Source: DASSUW01 sp963844405 | GTDB taxonomy: Bacteria > Actinomycetota > Thermoleophilia > Solirubrobacterales > Solirubrobacteraceae | Direction: 5' to 3' | DNA: 64,000 nucleotides | Assembly: GCA_963844405.1 (NCBI GenBank) | Contig: CAWJNZ010000012.1 | Span: forward strand, 310,001 to 374,000 | Shown: positions 36,546 to 45,412 of the stretch, piece after piece | Layout of the letters: each line of letters begins with the position of its first letter | Numbering within the stretch: position 1 is the first letter of the stretch | Translations under genes and position numbers: made by a program | Notes under the pieces: generated by a model | The model's database searches: none | What the model saw: the letters and a program-made list of their open reading frames with translations, nothing else | What the model was told of the DNA's origin: nothing

Positions 36546-37418
36546 GTGCTCCGGTTCGACGAGGCCGAGTGCCGGGAGGTGGCGCAGGCGGGCGGCAAGG
36601 GCGCCTCGCTGGCGCGCATGAGCGAGCTCGGGCTGCCGGTGCCGCCGGGGTTCGTGGTGCCGGCCGGCTGCCTCGTCGACGCGCTCGGAGACGGCGGCGC
36701 CGCCCTGCGCGCGGCGCTGCCCGACGCGGCGAAGGCGCAGGCCGTCGTCGCCGCCGTCGAGCCGCCGGCGGAGATCGCCGAGGCCTACGCCGCGCTCGGC
36801 GACGACCCGCCCGTGGCCGTCCGCTCGAGCGCCTGCGCCGAGGACTCCGAGACCGCGTCCTACGCCGGCCAGCAGGAGACCTACCTCTACGTCCGCGGCG
36901 CCGACGACGTGCTCGCCCGCGTGCGCGACTGCTGGGCGTCGTTCTTCTCCGAGCGGGCGATCTTCTACCGCGAGCGCAAGGGCTCGCTCGACGACCTGGG
37001 CATGGCGGTCGTGGTCCAGCGGATGGTCCGCGCCGAGGTGGCGGGCGTGCTGTTCACGTGCGATCCCGTCCACCGCCGCCGCGACCGCATGGTCGTGGAA
37101 GCGGTGCTCGGCCTCGGCGAGGCCGCCGTCTCGGGGGCCGTGACGCCGGACCACTACGTGCTCAAGCGCGACGGCACGGTCAAGCGCGCGCAGGTCGCGC
37201 GGCAGCCGTTCGCCATCGTCCCGGTGGAGAGCGGCGGGACCGAGGAGCGCCAGCTCGGCGACGAGGGCGGCGAGCAGAAGCTGGACGAGGAGCAGCTGCG
37301 CGAGCTCGCGCGGATCGGCGACGACCTCGAGCAGCGGCTCGGCGGGCCGCAGGACATCGAGTGGGCGCTGGAGGGCGGGGAGCTGTTCGTGCTCCAGGCG
37401 CGGCCGGTGACGACGTGA
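36546..37418 (+). CDS. PEP synthase-type ATP-grasp protein, PpsB-like subunit of split kinase
   Basis: The 291-residue protein equals only the N-terminal nucleotide-binding part of PEP synthase: GGKGASLARMSELGLPVPPGFVV, PPVAVRSSACAEDSETASYAGQQETYL, VVVQRMVRAEVAGVLFTCDPV, VVEAVLGLGEAAVSGAVTPDHYVL and DIEWALEGGELFVLQARPVT. It ends just where the mobile His domain would begin. Phenylphosphate synthase has the same two-subunit split. The His-domain partner is the first gene of the operon. A GTG start 1 nt behind the cyclase stop fits. Confidence 0.88.
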   Translation: MLRFDEAECREVAQAGGKGASLARMSELGLPVPPGFVVPAGCLVDALGDGGAALRAALPDAAKAQAVVAAVEPPAEIAEAYAALGDDPPVAVRSSACAEDSETASYAGQQETYLYVRGADDVLARVRDCWASFFSERAIFYRERKGSLDDLGMAVVVQRMVRAEVAGVLFTCDPVHRRRDRMVVEAVLGLGEAAVSGAVTPDHYVLKRDGTVKRAQVARQPFAIVPVESGGTEERQLGDEGGEQKLDEEQLRELARIGDDLEQRLGGPQDIEWALEGGELFVLQARPVTT

Positions 37419-38809
37419 TCCTCGAGCGCGCCCAGGAGTGGATGGCGGAGGTGCACCCGCACGCCCGCCACCTCGAGCGCACGCTGGACTGGCTGGTCGC
37501 GCTCGATCCCGGCGCCTCCGAGGCGGCGCGGATCGCCGCCGCCACGCACGACGTCGAGCGCGCGTACCCCGACGGCGCGTCGCCGTGGGACTCGGCGCGC
37601 GACTGGGACTCGCCCGAGTACAACCGCTGGCACCAGGACCGCTGCGCGGACATGATCGGCCCGGGCCTGATCGAGCGCGGCGCGTCCGAGGAGCTGGCCC
37701 GCGAGGTCGCCGGGCTGGTGCGCGTGCACGAGGAGGGGGGCTGGCCGGAGGCCGACCTCGTGCAGGCGGCCGACTCACTCTCCTTCCTGGAGACGATGGT
37801 GCCGCTGATCGTCGGCTGGGTGGAGAGCGGCCGGGCGCCGCGCGACCGCGCGGCGGGGAAGCTCGAGCACTCGGTCGAGCGCATCAGCCCCGACCTCCCG
37901 CGGGCGCGCGAGATCGGCGAGGCGCTGCTGGCCCCGGCGCTGTCGCGCGTGCGGGCCGCCAACGACCCGGCGCAGGTGCGCGAGCTCACCGGCCTCATGA
38001 GGACCGGCCTCATGTACCGGCTCGCCCGCGACCGCTTCCCGCGCATGCCGCTATGGCCCGGGCACCCCGCCTTCGAGGTCATCTCGTACCGCACGCCGCA
38101 GGGGATCCGGGCGGCGGGCGACCAGCCGTGGGGCGCGCCGAACGACGCCTGCCTCGGCTTCATGAGCGAGCTCGTGATGGGCACCGTGCACTCCGGCGCC
38201 CACATCGACGCCCACGCGCACATGACGATCGGCGACGGCGATCGCTGGCACGGCGGCAGCGCCCGCACCGACCTCGGCGACTTCGGCCCGCTGAAGGGCG
38301 ACGCCACCGAGATCCCGCCGATCTGGCGGCGCGGCGTGCTCTACGACGTTCCCGGCCACCGCGGGGTGGACTCGCTGCCCGCGGGCGAGCCGGTGGGCGC
38401 CGACGAGCTGCTGGCCATCGAGGCCGGCGGCGTGGCGGCCGGCCCCGGCGACGTCGCGCTCGTGCGGACCGGCTACCTCGCCCACTGGCCCGACCCCGAC
38501 GCGCTGGCCGCGCACCGCGGCGCCGGCCCCGACCTCTCGGCGGCCGAGCTGCTCGCCGAGCGCGGCGTGTTGGCCGTCGGCTCCGACACCGAGACCTTCG
38601 AGGTGCAGCCGGCGCCCGACCGCGGCACGCCCGCCAACCCGCAGCCCGTCCACACGCTGCTGCTGATCGAGCGCGGCATCTACATCCTCGAGTCGCTCGA
38701 CCTCGAGGGCCTCGCCCGCGCTGGCGTGCGCGAGTTCCTCTTCGTCGCCCTCCCGCTGGCCATCCGCGGGGCCACGGGCTCGATGGTCGACCCGGTGGCG
38801 ATCGCATGA
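37415..38809 (+). CDS. HD-like domain fused to cyclase-family hydrolase
   Basis: Residues 1-185 form an all-helical HD-type domain (ATHDVERAYPD, then VHEEGGWPEADLVQAADSLSF, residues that could bind metal). From about 200, RFPRMPLWPGHPAFEVISY starts a second cyclase-family domain with TVHSGAHIDAHAHMTIGDGD (metal ligands), GVLYDVPG, GDVALVRTGYLAHW and a C-terminal LLLIERGIYILESLDLEGLA. No stop or frame break separates the halves. A real fusion is probable, though loss of an intervening stop by sequence error cannot be excluded. Confidence 0.75.
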   Translation: MILERAQEWMAEVHPHARHLERTLDWLVALDPGASEAARIAAATHDVERAYPDGASPWDSARDWDSPEYNRWHQDRCADMIGPGLIERGASEELAREVAGLVRVHEEGGWPEADLVQAADSLSFLETMVPLIVGWVESGRAPRDRAAGKLEHSVERISPDLPRAREIGEALLAPALSRVRAANDPAQVRELTGLMRTGLMYRLARDRFPRMPLWPGHPAFEVISYRTPQGIRAAGDQPWGAPNDACLGFMSELVMGTVHSGAHIDAHAHMTIGDGDRWHGGSARTDLGDFGPLKGDATEIPPIWRRGVLYDVPGHRGVDSLPAGEPVGADELLAIEAGGVAAGPGDVALVRTGYLAHWPDPDALAAHRGAGPDLSAAELLAERGVLAVGSDTETFEVQPAPDRGTPANPQPVHTLLLIERGIYILESLDLEGLARAGVREFLFVALPLAIRGATGSMVDPVAIA

Positions 38810-39850
38810 GGGCGCTGGTCGTCGACGAGCCGAACGTCTTCGCGGTCCGCGACGTGGACCGGCCGGTCGCCCGGCCCGCACGAGGTGCTGTGCAAGGTGC
38901 GCGCGATCGCCATCTGCGGCACCGACCCGCACATCATCCAGGGCCACTACCCGGGCTTCTGGCCGCAGGACTGGCCGCTGATCCCGGGTCACGAGTGGTG
39001 CGGCGAGGTGGTCGAGCTCGGGCCGGGCGCCGCCGACTTCGGGTGGGAGACCGGCACGCGCGTGGCGGGGACCTCGCACGCCGCGTGCGGGTTCTGCCGC
39101 CAGTGCGTCGAGGGCCGGTACAACCTCTGCGAGCGGTTCGGCGACCTGCGCGTGCACCAGCAGTACGGGCACAACGTGAACGGCGCCTACGCCGAGTACG
39201 TCGTGCACTCGATCAGGAGCGTGTTCGCGGTGCCTGAGTCGCTCTCCGACGAGGAGGCGGCCATGCTCGACCCGGCGGCGATCGCGCTGCACACGGTCAA
39301 GCGCGGCGGGCACCGGCCCGGCGACACCGTCGTCGTCGTGGGGCCGGGCGTGATGGGCCTGCTGGTCGCGGAGTTCGCGCGCGCCACCGGCGCCGGCCGC
39401 GTGATCGTGGTGGGGCGCGGGGCGCGGCTGGAGAAGGCGGCCGCGCTCGGCCACGAGACCGTCGACTTCATGGCCGGCGACCCGGTGGCCGCGGTGCGGG
39501 AGATGACCGGCGGGTCCGGCGCCGAGGTCGCGCTCGAGTGCTCCGGCGACGCCGCCGCGCTCGGCCAGTGCTGCGAGCTGCTGCGCAAGGGCGGCCGCGT
39601 GGCGGTGATCGGCATCCCGATGGAGGCGGCGCGGATCCCGCTCCAGCGCGTGGTGCTCGACGAGATCGAGGTCGTCGGCGTGCGGGCGGCGGCGGGGGAG
39701 ATGCCGCAGGCGATCGCGCTCGTGGCGGCGGGCAGCATCCGGCTGCGCGAGCTGATCACCCACCGCTTCGCGCTCGAGGACTTCGCCGACGCCTACGCGA
39801 CCTTCACCGAGCGCCGCGACGGCGCGCTGAAGGTGATCGTGCGGCCATGA
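38806..39850 (+). CDS. zinc-dependent alcohol dehydrogenase (one frameshift)
   Basis: A medium-chain dehydrogenase: AICGTDPHIIQGHYPG (Zn Cys), LIPGHEWCGEVVELGPG (Zn His/Glu), structural zinc Cys cluster CGFCRQCVEGRYNLCERFG, and cofactor motif VVVVGPGVMGLLVAEFARATGA. One G too many at 38878 (CCC-G-CAC) shifts the frame; removed, it reads RPHEVLCKVRAIAICGTD. It overlaps its neighbours by 4 nt. Similar proteins oxidise secondary alcohols or sugar alcohols. Confidence 0.9.
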
Positions 39851-41013
39851 CCGTCGCCGTCCGCAGCGGCGTGGCGCTGCTCGCGGCGCTGTTCGTCGCG
39901 TCGCTGGCGCTGCGGCCGCAGCTCGTCGGGGTCGGCCCGCTGCTGCCCGACATCGAGGCCGATCTCGGTGTCTCGCATGCCGTGGCCGGGCTGCTCGGCA
40001 CCATCCCGGTGCTCTGCATGGGCGTCTTCGCCCCGGCCGCGGCGCCGCTGACGGCCTGGGCGAGCCTGCGGACCGCGATCGCGGTCTGCGTCTTCGGCGT
40101 GGCGGCGCTCGGGCTCGCGCGGGCGGCGGCGCCCGACGCGGGGCTCGTGCTCGCGCTGACGCTGCCGCTCGGCGTCGGGCTGGCGCTGGCGGGCGCGCTG
40201 CTGCCGGTGGCGGTCAAGGTGCGCTTCGCCCACCGGCCGGCCTTCGCCACCGGCATCTACACGACGGGGCTCAGCGTGGGCGCCGCGCTGGCGTCGGCGC
40301 TCGCCGTCCCGCTGGCCGGCGCCTTCGGCGGGTGGCGCGGCGCGCTGACGGCGTTCGCGGTCGTCACCGTGGCGCTCGCCGCCGGCTGGCTCGTGCTGAG
40401 CCGGGGAACGTGGACGGAGCGCTCGGCGACACGGGCGCCGCAGCTGCCCGTCCGGCGCGGCATCGTGTGGGGCATCGTGGCCGTCTTCGGCCTCCAGTCG
40501 GCGATCTTCTACGCCTTCGTGTCCTGGATGCCGGACGCCTTCCAGGAGCGCGGCTGGAGCGCCGCGACCGCGGGCGCGCTGGCGGCCGTGTTCGGGCTCG
40601 CATCGCTCCCCGTCGGGCTGCTCGTGCCGTGGCTGGCCGACCGCGTCGGGTCACGCCGACTGTGGCTGACGGGCGCGTCGGCGGTGACGGCCATGGGCCT
40701 GCTCGGGCTGGCCGCGCTGCCGGAGGCCGCGTTCGCCTGGTCGACGATCGCCGGCGGCGCGATCGGCGCCGTGTTCCCGCTCAGCCTCACGCTGTGCCTC
40801 GACGTCGCCCGCGACCCGGCCGACGCGGGCGCGGTCGCCGCGCTCGTGTTGCTCGGCGGCTACATCCTGTCGTCGCTGTCGCCGGTCGGCCTCGGCGCGC
40901 TGCGCGATGCGACCGGCTCGTTCTCGCCGGTCCTGTGGACGATGTTCGGCGCCGCGGTCATCCTGGTCGCGTGTTGCCTCCCGCTCACCGCCGACCGGCT
41001 GAGGCCCGCATGA
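39847..41013 (+). CDS. MFS transporter (CynX/NimT-like)
   Basis: The 388-residue protein has twelve hydrophobic segments, for example ALLAALFVASLAL, HAVAGLLGTIPVLCMGVFAPA, GLVLALTLPLGVGLALAGALL and VILVACCLPL. Short features such as LRPQLVGVGPLLPDIEADLG and GIYTTGLSVGAALASALA match the cyanate/nitroimidazole (CynX/NimT) branch, which carries small organic anions. It probably imports the substrate of the pathway. Confidence 0.88.
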   Translation: MTVAVRSGVALLAALFVASLALRPQLVGVGPLLPDIEADLGVSHAVAGLLGTIPVLCMGVFAPAAAPLTAWASLRTAIAVCVFGVAALGLARAAAPDAGLVLALTLPLGVGLALAGALLPVAVKVRFAHRPAFATGIYTTGLSVGAALASALAVPLAGAFGGWRGALTAFAVVTVALAAGWLVLSRGTWTERSATRAPQLPVRRGIVWGIVAVFGLQSAIFYAFVSWMPDAFQERGWSAATAGALAAVFGLASLPVGLLVPWLADRVGSRRLWLTGASAVTAMGLLGLAALPEAAFAWSTIAGGAIGAVFPLSLTLCLDVARDPADAGAVAALVLLGGYILSSLSPVGLGALRDATGSFSPVLWTMFGAAVILVACCLPLTADRLRPA

Positions 41014-41910
41014 GCGCGGTCTTCCTCTCCTGCGCGATCACGGGCGGCATGAGCGTGCCGTCGCAGAGCGCGGCGATCCCGGTGACGCCGGAGGAGATCG
41101 TCGAGAGCGCGGTGGGCGCCCACGCGGCGGGCGCGGCGATCGTCCACATCCACGTGCGCGAGCCGTCGACCGGGAAGCCGAGCGCCGACCTCGGGCTCTT
41201 CCGCGACGTGCTGGGCGCCATCGGCGAGCGCTGCGACGCGATCGTCCAGCCGACCACCGGCGGGGGCGTGGGCATGACGATCGAGGAGCGCGCGCGGGTC
41301 GTCACCGAGCTCCGCCCCGAGATGGCGACCTTCAACTGCGGCTCGTTCAACTTCGGCATCTTCAAGGTGCGGCAGCGGCCGGAGATGGCGCCGTGGGAGG
41401 TCGAGTACCTGGAGGGCACGCGCGACTACGTGTTCCGCAACACGTTCGCCGACATGGAGCGGCTCGCCGACGCTGTTCCGCGAGGCGGGAACGAAGCCGG
41501 AGTTCGAGTGCTACGACGTCGGCCACCTCTACAACCTCCACCACCTCGCCGAGGCCGGCCTCGTCGACTTCCCGCTCCACATCCAGTTCGTCCTCGGGGT
41601 GCTGGGCGCCAACGCGGCCACGCTCGAGCAGCTCGTGCACATGCACCGCACGGCGACCGGCCTGTTCGGCGACCGCTTCACGTGGTGCGCGGCCGGCGTC
41701 GGCTACCCGGCCGAGTTCCATCTGGCGGCCGCCTCGCTCACCATGGGCGGCCACGTGCGGGTCGGGCTGGAGGACAATCTGCGCGTCGCGCGCGACCGCC
41801 GCGCCGAGTCGAACGCCGAGCTCGTGGAGAAGGCGCTGGCGCTCGCGCGGCTGCTCGATCGCGAGCCCGCGAGCGCCGCTCAGGCCCGTGATCTGCTCGG
41901 CTTGCGTTGA
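41010..41910 (+). CDS. BKACE (DUF849) beta-keto acid cleavage enzyme (one frameshift)
   Basis: The TIM barrel has CAITGGMSVPSQSAAIPVTPEEI, AGAAIVHIHVREPSTGKPS (metal His-x-His), IVQPTTGGGVGMT, PEMATFNCGSFNFG and GHLYNLHHLAEAGL. The family cleaves beta-keto acids with acetyl-CoA, giving acetoacetate and a new CoA ester. A G is inserted at 41472 (GAC-G-CTG); without it the enzyme runs through LFREAGTKPEFECYDVGHLY. It is the last gene of the operon and suits a pathway that ends in a beta-keto acid. Confidence 0.88.
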
Positions 41911-41916
41911 TACGAT
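41911..41916 (+). promoter_or_regulatory. -10 box, leaderless promoter
   Basis: TACGAT follows directly on the BKACE stop and stands 6 nt before the next ATG. It marks the probable end of the long operon and a separate transcription start. Confidence 0.45.
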
Positions 41917-41922
41917 CCGCCC

Positions 41923-42165
41923 ATGCGGCGGTCCCGGATGCTCGCGACCCTGTCTGAGACGTTCTGGATCCTCGTGCTCGCCGTCGTCGTGCTGTTCGCC
42001 TTCTTCGCTGCACTGGGCGCCTTCGACATGGGCGAGGCCCTGATCCCGACGCTCGTCGTGCTCGTGCTCGCCCTGCTGTGGGTCGCGCACGCGGCATGGG
42101 ACTCGCGGCACCGCGACCCGCACGACCCCAGCACGATCCGCGCGCGCGAGCGGCGCGGTTTCTGA
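41923..42165 (+). CDS. small two-helix membrane protein
   Basis: The 80-residue protein has two hydrophobic helices (FWILVLAVVVLFAFFAALGAF and ALIPTLVVLVLALLWVAHA) and a charged C-terminus. I do not recognise it. It stands alone between the operon and the esterase-aminotransferase gene, with its own -10 box. Confidence 0.6.
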   Translation: MRRSRMLATLSETFWILVLAVVVLFAFFAALGAFDMGEALIPTLVVLVLALLWVAHAAWDSRHRDPHDPSTIRARERRGF

Positions 42166-42170
42166 GCGCA

Positions 42171-42176
42171 TAGTCT
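42171..42176 (+). promoter_or_regulatory. -10 box, leaderless promoter
   Basis: TAGTCT lies 7 nt before the GTG of the esterase-aminotransferase gene. Confidence 0.45.
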
Positions 42177-42183
42177 GGCGCGC

Positions 42184-44376
42184 GTGCTGACCCCCGAGAT
42201 CCAGGCGGTCCTGGACGAGATGAACGCCGCGCCCGGCCCGCCGCCGCACGAGATCCCGGTGGCCGACGCGCGCGCCGCCCACGCGGAGGAGGCCAAGCGG
42301 CTGTGCGGCCCGGCCGAGGAGGTGGCCGAGGTGCACGACCTCCGCGTCGGCCAGGTTCCCGTGCGCGCCTACCGGCCGGAGGGCGCCGGGCCGCTGCCGA
42401 TCGTCGCCTACCTGCACGGCGGCGGGTGGATGATGGGGGAGCCCGGCAGCTACGACTCGCTGCTGCGCGCGCTGGCCAACGCCTCCGGGGCGATCGTGGC
42501 AGGGGTCGACTACCGGCTCAGCCCCGAGTACCGCTTCCCGGCCGCGCTCGACGACTCGCTCGCCGCCGTCCGCTGGCTGGCGGCCAACGCGGCCGACGTC
42601 GGCGGCGACGGGAGCCGCCTGGCCGTCGTCGGCGACAGCGCCGGCGGCAACCTGGCGGCGGTCGTGGCCCGGCGGCTGCGCGGCGAGCTCGCGTTGCGGG
42701 CGCAGGTGCTGATCTACCCGGTGATCGACGCCAGCTTCGACACCGAGTCGTACGAGCGCTTCAAGGAGGGCCACGGGCTGAGCGCGGCCTCGATGCAGCG
42801 CTTCTGGCGGCTGTACCTCGACGGCGCCGATCCGGCCCATCCTGACGCCTCGCCGCTGCGGACGGACGACTTCGCAGGCGTGGCTCCGGCGTACGTGCTG
42901 ACCGCCGAGGAGGACGTGCTGCGCGACGAGGGCGAGGCGTACGCCGACGCGCTGGAGGCCGCCGGGGTCGAGACCGAGCTCGTCCGCTGGCCCGGCACCA
43001 TCCACGGTTTCTTCCGCTGGCTGGCGGTCACGCCGGCCGCGCGCGAGGCGGTCGACGCCGTCGGCGCCCGCCTGCGCACCGCGTTCGCGGCCGCTACCGT
43101 GCCTCGCATGGTCACCGCCACTGCCACCACCCGGTTCTGGCACCCCTTCGCCGACATGGGCTCGGTGAGCCGCGCCGAGCTGGTGGTCGAGCGCGGCGAG
43201 GGCGTGCACGTCTTCGACACCGAGGGCAAGCGCTACCTCGACGCCACCGCGAGCCTCTGGTACGCCAACCTCGGCCACGGCCGGGCCGAGATCGCCGACG
43301 CCGTCGCCGCGCAGATGCGCACGCTCGAGGCGTACTCGACGTTCGGCGACTTCGGCAACAAGCCCGCGAACGAGCTGTGCGAGCGGCTCGCGCGGCTGGC
43401 GCCGATGGACGACGCGCGCGTCTTCCTGGGCTCCGGCGGCGGCGATGCCATCGACACGGCGGCCAAGATCGCCCGCCGCCACTGGGTCCTCCAAGGGCAG
43501 CCGGAGCGGGTCCACCTGATCTCGCGCACGCACGGCTACCACGGCACGCACGGCTTCGGGACGAGCATCGGCGGCATCGAGGCCAACGTCACCAACTGGG
43601 GGCCGCTGGTCCCCGCCATCTCGTCGGTCCCGTACGACTCGCTGGAGGCGCTCGAGGCCGAGATCCTGCGCGTGGGGCCGGACCGCGTGGCCGCCTTCTT
43701 CTGCGAGCCGGTGATCGGCGCCGGCGGCGTGTACCCGCCGCCGGAGGGCTACATCGAGGGCGTGGCCGACCTGTGCGCCGAGCACGGCGTGCTGCTGGTG
43801 ATCGACAGCGTGATCTGCGGCTTCGGCCGGCTCGGGACGTGGTTCGGCGTCGAGCGCTGGGAGGACGTCCGGCCCGACCTCGTCACGTTCGCCAAGGGCG
43901 TGACCTCGGGCTACCTGCCGCTCGGCGGCGTGATGGTGAGCGGCAAGGTCGCGGGCCCGTTCTTCGACGAGCCCGGCGGGCCGATGCTCCGCCACGGCGC
44001 GACCTACGCCGGCCACCCGACGGTCTGCGCCGCGGCGCTGACGGTGCTCGACATCTACGAGCGCGAGAACATCATCCCGCGCGGGCGCGAGCTCGAAGGC
44101 GCGCTGGCCGACGCGCTGGCGCCGCTGGCCGACCACCCGGCGGTCGCCGAGGTGCGGGCCGGGCTCGGGCTCCTGGCCGCCGTCCAGCTCGCGCCGGAGG
44201 TGCTCGAGAGCGACCCGGGCGCGGTGGCCAAGGTCGCGCTGGGCGCGCGCGAGGCCGGGGTGCTGCTGCGGCCGCTGCTCGGCGCGCTGGCCGTCTCGCC
44301 GCCGCTCGTCGTCGAGCAGGAGCACCTGGAGCAGATCGCCGACGGCTACCGCGCCGGCCTCGATCGCGTTGGCTGA
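42184..44376 (+). CDS. esterase (HSL family) fused to class III aminotransferase
   Basis: Residues 1-305 are an alpha/beta hydrolase of the hormone-sensitive lipase group: HGGGW at 78-82 (oxyanion hole), GDSAGG with nucleophile Ser 152, and TIHGFFRW with catalytic His near 274. From about 308 a complete PLP aminotransferase begins (FWHPFADM, YLDATASLWYANLGH, GSGGGDAIDTAAK, HGYHGTHGFGTS, IDSVICGFGRLG, FAKGVTSGYLPLGG with PLP Lys near 571, HGATYAGHP). The aminotransferase has its own ATG at 43108 and a -10-like box before it, so the ORF may be two genes with a lost stop. Its partners suggest amine-containing intermediates. Confidence 0.75.
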   Translation: MLTPEIQAVLDEMNAAPGPPPHEIPVADARAAHAEEAKRLCGPAEEVAEVHDLRVGQVPVRAYRPEGAGPLPIVAYLHGGGWMMGEPGSYDSLLRALANASGAIVAGVDYRLSPEYRFPAALDDSLAAVRWLAANAADVGGDGSRLAVVGDSAGGNLAAVVARRLRGELALRAQVLIYPVIDASFDTESYERFKEGHGLSAASMQRFWRLYLDGADPAHPDASPLRTDDFAGVAPAYVLTAEEDVLRDEGEAYADALEAAGVETELVRWPGTIHGFFRWLAVTPAAREAVDAVGARLRTAFAAATVPRMVTATATTRFWHPFADMGSVSRAELVVERGEGVHVFDTEGKRYLDATASLWYANLGHGRAEIADAVAAQMRTLEAYSTFGDFGNKPANELCERLARLAPMDDARVFLGSGGGDAIDTAAKIARRHWVLQGQPERVHLISRTHGYHGTHGFGTSIGGIEANVTNWGPLVPAISSVPYDSLEALEAEILRVGPDRVAAFFCEPVIGAGGVYPPPEGYIEGVADLCAEHGVLLVIDSVICGFGRLGTWFGVERWEDVRPDLVTFAKGVTSGYLPLGGVMVSGKVAGPFFDEPGGPMLRHGATYAGHPTVCAAALTVLDIYERENIIPRGRELEGALADALAPLADHPAVAEVRAGLGLLAAVQLAPEVLESDPGAVAKVALGAREAGVLLRPLLGALAVSPPLVVEQEHLEQIADGYRAGLDRVG
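43095..43100 (+). promoter_or_regulatory. internal -10-like box before the aminotransferase part
   Basis: TACCGT lies 7 nt before ATG 43108, the same geometry as the leaderless starts nearby. It would allow the aminotransferase to be made separately. Confidence 0.35.
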
Positions 44377-45410
44377 CTGGCACACCGACGACTACCCCGA
44401 GCTCCGCTCGGGGCCGCCGTGGGTCACCGAGGAGATGGTGGCCGCGCAGCCGGCGCTCGCGCGCGAGCTGCTCGAGTCGCCGCCCGACGGCCTGACCGAC
44501 CTGGCTGCGGCGATCCGGAGCGGTGAGCTCGTGACCGTGGTCGGATGCGGGACCTCCGAGCACGGGGCGCTGGCGATCGCCGCGCTCGTCGACGAGGCGC
44601 TGGGTGGCGGCTGGCCGCCGAAGGTCGTCGCCCGCCAGTCGCTCGACGCGGCCGAGCGGCCGCAGCGCGGCGGCGTCTGCATCGGCGTCTCGCACGACGG
44701 CGGCACGCGCGCCACGGCGCTGGCGCTCGAGGCGGCGGCCGCGGGCGGCGCCACCACCGCGCTGGTGACCAACCGGCCCGGGGCGATCGACGCGGAGCGC
44801 GTGATCGTCACGCCCAGGCACGACGACTCGTGGTGCCACACCGTCGCCTACACGTCGTCGATCCTCGTCGGCGCAGCTGCTCGCCCGCGAGCTCGGCGGC
44901 GCGGGCATCGAGCCCGAGCGCGCGGAGGCGCTGCTCGCCGTCGCGCTCGAGCGGCCGCCGGCCGCCGCCGCCATCACCGGCGCCGAGCGCATCCTGACCG
45001 CGGGCTTCGGCCTCGACCACATCACCGCCCGCGAGCTCGCGCTCAAGCTCGCCGAGGGCGCGCGCGTGCCGAGCACCGCCTACCAGCTCGAGACGCTGCT
45101 CCACGGCCACCTGGCCGGCGAGGACGGGCGCACGGCGCTCGTGCTGATCGAAAGCGACCCCGCCGTCGACCGGGTCGAGCGGCGCGCCGCCATGGCCGCC
45201 GAAGCGGTGCGCGCGATCGGCATGCCGGTGCTGACGCTGCTGCCGCCCGAGGGCATCCCCGGCTCGCCGGCACGGCTGCTCGGCGGCGCCGCCGAGCTCC
45301 AGCGCCTCACGCTCGCGCTCGCCGCCCAGCGCGGCGTCAACCCGGACCTGATCCGCCGCGAGGAGGAGCCCTACCGGCGCGCCGGCGAGGCCGGCGAGGG
45401 CACGTTCTGA
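44369..45410 (+). CDS. SIS-domain protein (one frameshift)
   Basis: Two sugar-isomerase folds are seen: VTVVGCGTSEHGALAIAALVDEAL with GVSHDGGTRATALALEAAAAGG, and later ILTAGFGLDHITARELALKLAEGARV with HGHLAGEDGRTALVLI. SIS proteins bind or isomerise aminosugar phosphates; without a catalytic partner domain the role is unclear, and it could be a deglycase or a regulator. A G at 44873 (GGC-G-CAG) breaks the frame; removing it gives ILVGQLLAREL. TTG is used as start with an 8-nt overlap. Confidence 0.8.
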
Positions 45411-45412
45411 GC

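Noticed and set aside
41362..44385. 1007-codon minus-strand open frame
   Set aside because: It lies opposite BKACE and the esterase-aminotransferase gene, which have clear catalytic motifs; its composition is that of a shadow frame.
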